NCBI GenBank assembly: GCA_903820035.1 | Contig: CAIJFT010000155.1 | Location: 1-32,988 of the forward strand | Direction of reading: 5' to 3' | Length of the DNA stretch: 32,988 bases | From: an uncultured Opitutia bacterium | GTDB lineage: Bacteria; Verrucomicrobiota; Verrucomicrobiia; Opitutales; Opitutaceae | In this document: positions 28,698-32,988 of the stretch, piece after piece | How the letters are laid out: each line of letters opens with the position of its first letter | How positions within the stretch are numbered: the stretch's first letter is position 1 | Notes under the pieces: model-generated | Told to the model about the DNA's origin: nothing | Databases searched by the model: none | Seen by the model: only the letters and a program-made list of their open reading frames with translations | Program-made: the position numbers and the translations under genes

Positions 28698-29699
28698 ATG
28701 ATGTCGAAATTGGTCGCACGTGTTTTTTCCGGATCCCCCGTCAATCTCTCCCGGTTGGCGAAGGTCCTGCGATCCGGTGGGATTGTCGCTGCTCCCACTG
28801 AGACGGTGTATGGCTTAGCGGGAAATGCCCTTGATCCTAAAGCGTGCCGCAAGATATTCCGTGCGAAGCTCAGACCGGCTACGGACCCGTTAATCGTGCA
28901 CGTGCTCGGCTTGGACGACCTAGATCGATATGCCTACGGGAATTCAAGTGCCCGATTGTTGGCGCGAAAATTCTGGCCCGGTCCGTTGACGATCGTTCTG
29001 CGCAAGCGGACCATGATCCCCAGCGTCGTTTCTGCGGGCCGAAACAGTGTCGCGCTCAGGTCGCCGGCCCATCCGCTCTTTCGTCGGTTGTTGCGCTTGT
29101 CTGGCGTCCCGCTAGCCGCCCCAAGCGCCAATCCATTTGGTTATGTTAGTCCGACTACGGCTGAGCACGTGAGGTCCGGATTGGGTCTGAGGATCCAACA
29201 TATCCTCAATGGTGGTTCCTGCGCCATAGGGCTTGAGTCGACCATCGTTGACCTTCGTGACGCGAAGCGGCCGCGGATTCTCCGCCCAGGAGCTATCACA
29301 CGGAGTCAGATCGAGCAGGTTTTGAAGGTTCCGGTGCGAGAGCGTCGGTCGGCGGGTCGGTACGCCCAAGCGCAGGTCGCACCGGGTATGCTAACGAGGC
29401 ACTACAGTCCTCGGACGTCGGTTATCTTGCATGCGGTTTTGGATAAGTCGTCGGTGCTGAGCGGCGCGCAGAATCAAGCTTGGGTTTTCCTTGCCAAGCC
29501 GAGTCGGGTTTCGGGCAAGAATATCTATTGGATGGACAGGCAGGGGGATCTTGAGCGGGTTGCGCGAGGACTGTTTGCGATGCTGAGGCGGCTGGACGTG
29601 GCGGGCTACGCCCGTTTGAACTTCGAATGTGCCCCCGGGAAAGAGGGGATGGCTGCCGCGATAAATGACCGTTTACGCCGGGCGGCTGCCAAGGCGTAA
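28698..29699 (+). CDS. sua5: L-threonylcarbamoyladenylate synthase, Sua5 type
   Basis: A protein of about 333 residues with two domains. The YrdC/TsaC domain has RSGGIVAAPTETVYGLAGNA, the KLRPATDPLIVHV substrate loop and PLAAPSANPFGYVSPT. After the linker, the C-terminal Sua5 domain is marked by APGMLTRHYSPRTSVIL. By family knowledge it makes threonylcarbamoyl-AMP from threonine, bicarbonate and ATP in the cytoplasm, the first step of the t6A37 modification of ANN-reading tRNAs. ATG 28698 or 28701 (MSKLVARVF) is preferred; ATG 28671 adds MILGFLRFQ. It stands alone between terminator-like hairpins. Confidence 0.93.
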   Translation: MMSKLVARVFSGSPVNLSRLAKVLRSGGIVAAPTETVYGLAGNALDPKACRKIFRAKLRPATDPLIVHVLGLDDLDRYAYGNSSARLLARKFWPGPLTIVLRKRTMIPSVVSAGRNSVALRSPAHPLFRRLLRLSGVPLAAPSANPFGYVSPTTAEHVRSGLGLRIQHILNGGSCAIGLESTIVDLRDAKRPRILRPGAITRSQIEQVLKVPVRERRSAGRYAQAQVAPGMLTRHYSPRTSVILHAVLDKSSVLSGAQNQAWVFLAKPSRVSGKNIYWMDRQGDLERVARGLFAMLRRLDVAGYARLNFECAPGKEGMAAAINDRLRRAAAKA

Positions 29700-29803
29700 T
29701 TGCGCAAGATTCTCGCATCGGTCCCGACGTTTGCCCCGAGTAAATTGGCGGAGGAGACGCGATTTCAACGCGAACCCAAGTGGCGCTAATACCTGTTTTC
29801 AGA

Positions 29804-29838
29804 GGGCAATCCCGCTGAAATCCACCGGGATCGTGCCC
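29804..29838 (+). other. Hairpin downstream of sua5, possible weak terminator
   Basis: GGGCAATCCCG (29804-29814) pairs with CGGGATCGTGCCC (29826-29838) with a two-base bulge, followed by only three T on the plus strand. It sits between the ends of the converging sua5 and sulfatase remnant and could slow transcription from either side. Confidence 0.35.
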
Positions 29839-29887
29839 TTTGGTCATGGGAACTGTTGAAGCTGTCGGCGAGGTCTTTCGAGAGTCT

Positions 29888-30220
29888 TCAGTTGAATTCG
29901 CGCCACTTCGGCCACGAACGTGAATCTTCCGGAGCAGCCAACCAACGATCAATGTTCTTGTGCAAGCGTGATCAAGATCCGCTGCGGGGCCTGACAGACG
30001 GTTGGCTTGTAGGTAAACGAGTATGCATCACTTTCTCTCCATAACAGCCTAGGAACGGGCCCCAATCTTCGAGGATGACGAACAGGACGTTGGGCCTTGG
30101 TGTCAGCGCCTTGGCGGTCGCGGCGGCGGCGTGGATGTGCGGAATGACAAGAGCGATCAAGGCAGCAAACCGCCCAAGCCTCTTGCTGGCAATGCCGGCT
30201 GGAAGTGATTGGTGGTGCAT
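29888..30220 (-). pseudogene. Sulfatase remnant with most of the gene deleted
   Basis: An ATG at 30220 starts a signal-peptide-like stretch (SKRLGRFAALIALVIPHIHA) followed by RPNVLFVILEDWGPFLGCYG and EKVMHT, the first strand and loop of the sulfatase catalytic domain. The similarity ends there; after about 15 unrelated residues a TGA stop occurs (29972). In the same frame past that stop, KNIDRWLAAPEDSRSWPKW and REFN lead to a TGA at 29888, and this looks like the C-terminus of an arylsulfatase. The central catalytic region, including the CxPxR formylglycine site, is absent, so no active enzyme can be made. It starts 32 bp after the serine hydrolase on the same strand, so it was probably the third gene of that operon. 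Confidence 0.8.
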
Positions 30221-30252
30221 GGCGCCGGCAGCTCTTTCGGTCGTCCCCTCGC

Positions 30253-31443
30253 TCATTTCGCCACGAACATCGGGATGATACGATTGGGGGTCGTAGTGAG
30301 CATCTTGCCCATGCCTTGCTGGTGCGCCGTGATCACGATGATCAAGTCCAGCTCGGGATAGATCTGGATGAACTGCCCGCCGGCGCCGCGTCCGGATTTC
30401 TGGTCGTAGGTTCTTCCTCCGGCCTCCACATCCTGCCGCCACCAGAAGAAACCGTAGGAGGCGCCTTGTTTGTTCGTGTAGATGCGGGCGGTCGCCTTTT
30501 CGACGAATGCCTTTGGGATGAGTTCCCCGCCGTTCCACCTGCCGTCGTTGAGCACAAGCATTCCCCACTTGAGCATGTCGCGGGAACGAACGCCGCTCCC
30601 CGCCGCCGACTTGGGAAGCCCGCTGACATCCGTCTCCCAGTTGAAGTTCGTGATGCCCATCCTGCCTAACAGTTCTCTTTCGATGAATTTCCGGGCGCCA
30701 CCCGGAACGACGGCGTCCAGCACCTGCACGGTCATGGCGGGGTCGGACGCCTGATATTTGTACTCGCGCGGCGGCTGCGGGATGGGCGCGCTGTGTTCAA
30801 GGTAGGCTTGAATCTGCCCCTGCCCCTTTAGCGCGGCGGGATCTTTGAGCAATTGGGCGGCCTTGGCCTCGTCGAGGCGAATGCCCGAATGCATGTTCAT
30901 TGCCTCGGCCAGCGTGATGGCCGCGGCGCCTGCGACGAACTTGGTCGGATTGAGGTTTTTCAAGAAGCCGACGACGGGCTGTTCGAGATCAGCCATCGTG
31001 AGATATCCCAGCTGAATCGCCCGGCCGATCGCCATCGCCGTGTAGGACTTCGTGATGGACATCTGGTAGTGCGGGTAATTGATCCGCCCGCGCCGGTAGT
31101 AGGATTCAAAGAGCAGCTTGCCGTGGTGCGCGATGAGCAGGCTGTCGATCTCGCCGTGCTCGCCGGCCTCGATCTCCCGGGCGAATTTCAAAACGGCGTC
31201 TTTGTCGCCGCCATCGACGCCAAGCACGCCGACCGCGGTCCCGTCGCGCAGGTCCTTCGGGGCCACGCTGAGGTAGGCCTGCGGGAGGTCGGGCAGTTTC
31301 GCCTCCAACGCATAGGAAACGGCGGCGGCATTCAGGTCGGCGATCTCGGGGGCCAGGCCGTTGCTTTCCTGCGCTTGAAGCGCGCATGCGCCACTCAGAA
31401 GAAGCAGCACCGCCAGGGGAAATCGGATAAAAGGTGTAGTCAT
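30253..31443 (-). CDS. Exported serine hydrolase of the beta-lactamase/PBP4 fold
   Basis: A 396-residue protein with a signal peptide (RFPLAVLLLLSGACALQAQ). The catalytic SxxK motif is SITK at residues 129-132 (context YQMSITKSYTAMAIGR). A Tyr-containing second motif lies near 228-233 (YKYQAS), and a Gly-rich third element is RGAGGQFIQIYPELDL. This is the class C beta-lactamase/6-aminohexanoate hydrolase family. Members are esterases, amidases or peptidases, and resistance to antibiotics is not implied. The setting beside an acetylesterase-like gene and a sulfatase remnant favours ester or polysaccharide breakdown (inference). It is 26 bp downstream of the acetylesterase-like gene and probably co-transcribed. 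Confidence 0.9.
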   Translation of the reverse strand: MTTPFIRFPLAVLLLLSGACALQAQESNGLAPEIADLNAAAVSYALEAKLPDLPQAYLSVAPKDLRDGTAVGVLGVDGGDKDAVLKFAREIEAGEHGEIDSLLIAHHGKLLFESYYRRGRINYPHYQMSITKSYTAMAIGRAIQLGYLTMADLEQPVVGFLKNLNPTKFVAGAAAITLAEAMNMHSGIRLDEAKAAQLLKDPAALKGQGQIQAYLEHSAPIPQPPREYKYQASDPAMTVQVLDAVVPGGARKFIERELLGRMGITNFNWETDVSGLPKSAAGSGVRSRDMLKWGMLVLNDGRWNGGELIPKAFVEKATARIYTNKQGASYGFFWWRQDVEAGGRTYDQKSGRGAGGQFIQIYPELDLIIVITAHQQGMGKMLTTTPNRIIPMFVAK

Positions 31444-31469
31444 GTGTTATTCAGCCTGAGGTTATTCCA

Positions 31470-32988
31470 TCATGGTTTCATGGCAGGTCGCTCCCAATCC
31501 ACCCCGGATTTCTCGTTTTCCTGCTCGGGCTTGTCGACCGTCACGATCTCGGCCTTGGGGTCGAAGAGCGGCCAATTGTCCGTCCGGAAGGGCGACGCCG
31601 GAAATCCTTCGCGGTTGTAGAGGAGATTGCGCTGCGACGGATTCATCGCCCAAGCATAACGGACGGCCACCGGCTGCGTCACCGCCTGGGACGAGAGCCC
31701 CACGGTGTTGCCCTTGATTTCGGCTTCGGCCCAGTGCCACACGCGGTCTGCGCCCGCGATCGCAAAACTGTTCAAGGGACCTGGCTTGGCGGCCATCAGG
31801 CCGCGCCCGATGGCGTCGAACTCCAGAATGATTTTGTCGCCTCGGATCGACTGCTGCTTGTAGCGCGGGCCCGAACCCACGGCGATCTTCCCGTAGGTCC
31901 GTTCGAGCGCGAGATAGGCGTGCCGGAGGCCGACGGGTTGCTTGTTCTTGGGATGCAGGGCCACGGAATCACCCGTGTCGATCGCGACGGCGATGCCGGT
32001 ATTGGGAACTTCCTCCGCGACCAGTCGCATCATTTCGCGGTTCACCGCCCAGGGGGCCGTCAAACCCTCGGCGGGTTCAGTCTGCGGGGCAGCCCAGGAA
32101 GGGAGCTGGGTGAAGTAGAAGGGGAAATCCCTGGCGACATTTCCGCCGGAAAGCTCATGCCACGATGAGCGGTAATAACCGACCAGCAGGGCCAATTGTT
32201 CCCGGTAGTGAAAAGCCTGCGGCACATCCTTGGCGTTGCGCTCGCCCTGATACCAGATGGCGCCACGGATACCATACGGCCGGACGGGATAGATCATCGC
32301 ATTGAAAATATGTGCTGGATACTGATTCCCGAGGTTTGCCGGACGGGCAATAAAGGGAGGGGGCATGGTCCGGTCGCCGCTCTTCATGTTTTCGCCCGCG
32401 TCGACCTTGGCGTTATACGCGGCGAGTTCCTTGCTGTAGTTCTCCAAGGCCTGTGACTTGGTGATGTTCTGCTTGCCGGCTCTTCGACCGGCGGTTTCGT
32501 CATATTGCTTCCTCAGTTCCTGGGCGCGCGGGTCGCTCTGCTGAATCTCCCACGGCATCCAGCTCTCGATCGGTGTTCCGGCATAGGCCTGCTGAATAAT
32601 TCCCAACGGAATGCCGAGTTCGACATGAAGCGTCTTGCCAAAATAGTAGGCGACGGCGGACGTTTCGGCGGCGGACTCCGGGCCGCAAGGTTTCCACTGT
32701 GCGAGCCGGTCGCGGGATTCTTCCAGGGGTTCATGCCAATGCTCCCGCTGGGACTTGAAGATGCGGTAATTAGGGAGGTTGGCCGCCGCCGCTTCTTGCT
32801 CGCCGCCAAAACAATTTTTCAACGCCCAGCCGAGATTCGACTGTCCGGCGCAGAGCCACACTTCGCCGATGGCGACGATCTCTATTGTGATGACATTCTT
32901 TCCTCTGACCTGCAGGGAATGTCCGGTGCTGAAGGCGGGGGTCTCAAGAAACACCTTCCAACGGCCATCCGCTCCGGTCTTCATCGAA
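31470..32988 (-). CDS. SASA-family sialate O-acetylesterase-like protein, N-terminus beyond window
   Basis: The frame is open to the right edge of the window; about 506 residues are present and the N-terminal beta domain is cut. The visible start (KTGADGRWKVFLETP) is normally internal. The nucleophile block is VWLCAGQSNLGWALK (Ser of GQSN). The second conserved block is AIWYQGERNAK. The acid/His segment is AIDTGDSVALHPKNKQPVG. By family knowledge it removes O-acetyl groups from sialic acids or plant and algal polysaccharides, in the periplasm or outside the cell. It is the first visible gene of the minus-strand catabolic cluster. Compared with the common GQSNMEW and GESNA, the motifs read GQSNLGW and GERNA. 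Confidence 0.88.
   Translation of the reverse strand, partial: SMKTGADGRWKVFLETPAFSTGHSLQVRGKNVITIEIVAIGEVWLCAGQSNLGWALKNCFGGEQEAAAANLPNYRIFKSQREHWHEPLEESRDRLAQWKPCGPESAAETSAVAYYFGKTLHVELGIPLGIIQQAYAGTPIESWMPWEIQQSDPRAQELRKQYDETAGRRAGKQNITKSQALENYSKELAAYNAKVDAGENMKSGDRTMPPPFIARPANLGNQYPAHIFNAMIYPVRPYGIRGAIWYQGERNAKDVPQAFHYREQLALLVGYYRSSWHELSGGNVARDFPFYFTQLPSWAAPQTEPAEGLTAPWAVNREMMRLVAEEVPNTGIAVAIDTGDSVALHPKNKQPVGLRHAYLALERTYGKIAVGSGPRYKQQSIRGDKIILEFDAIGRGLMAAKPGPLNSFAIAGADRVWHWAEAEIKGNTVGLSSQAVTQPVAVRYAWAMNPSQRNLLYNREGFPASPFRTDNWPLFDPKAEIVTVDKPEQENEKSGVDWERPAMKP

Noticed and set aside
30253-31443. A true beta-lactamase resistance gene
   Set aside because: Only the fold motifs are shared; the third motif and the gene neighbourhood fit an esterase or hydrolase of the wider family.

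Overview
The window looks like chromosome from a Verrucomicrobia member, most likely an Opitutaceae-type bacterium. The grounds are high G+C in the housekeeping genes, a PilX-like pilus protein type and an Ig-domain exoprotein type that I recall mainly from Verrucomicrobia and Planctomycetes, a DUF3500 protein, and a 33-residue AURKAIP1/COX24 (bS22-like) ribosomal peptide. This assignment rests on recalled family features; no search was run.

Layout. At 1-2254 (minus) lie a lactate permease cut by the left edge, a CorA metal channel and a PTS-type EIIA protein. A secreted coiled-coil protein diverges from them (2411-3043, plus). At 3439-8607 (minus) lie gyrB and gyrA with a strong terminator after gyrA. 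At 8894-11397 (plus) follow a coiled-coil/zinc-ribbon protein, the RNase P RNA gene and a secreted DUF3500 protein.

From 11736 to 28581 the window is dominated by a type IV pilus/type II secretion-like apparatus. Two minor-pilin modules face each other: 11736-16088 on plus and 18731-16210 on minus. Each has the order PilV-like, PilW-like, PilX-like. An 885-bp gap with an interleaved inverted repeat, then rpsT and the bS22-like gene (each with its own terminator), separate them from a tightly coupled operon at 20499-28523. That operon reads: a 32-residue membrane microprotein, PilM-like, PilN-like, PilO-like, PilP/GspC-like, secretin, and a 1,106-residue Ig-like exoprotein ending in a tandem duplicated domain. 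No assembly ATPase, platform protein (PilC/GspF), prepilin peptidase or obvious major pilin is in the window. The machine therefore either borrows these from another locus or has them elsewhere. The physical coupling of a large surface-type protein to its apparent secretin makes this locus the best candidate for an undescribed system.

At 28698-29699 (plus) is a two-domain Sua5-type threonylcarbamoyl-AMP synthase. The right end (minus) is a small carbohydrate or ester catabolism cluster: a SASA/sialate O-acetylesterase-like protein cut by the right edge, a beta-lactamase-fold serine hydrolase, and an internally deleted sulfatase remnant. I saw no tRNA, CRISPR array, insertion sequence or replication origin.
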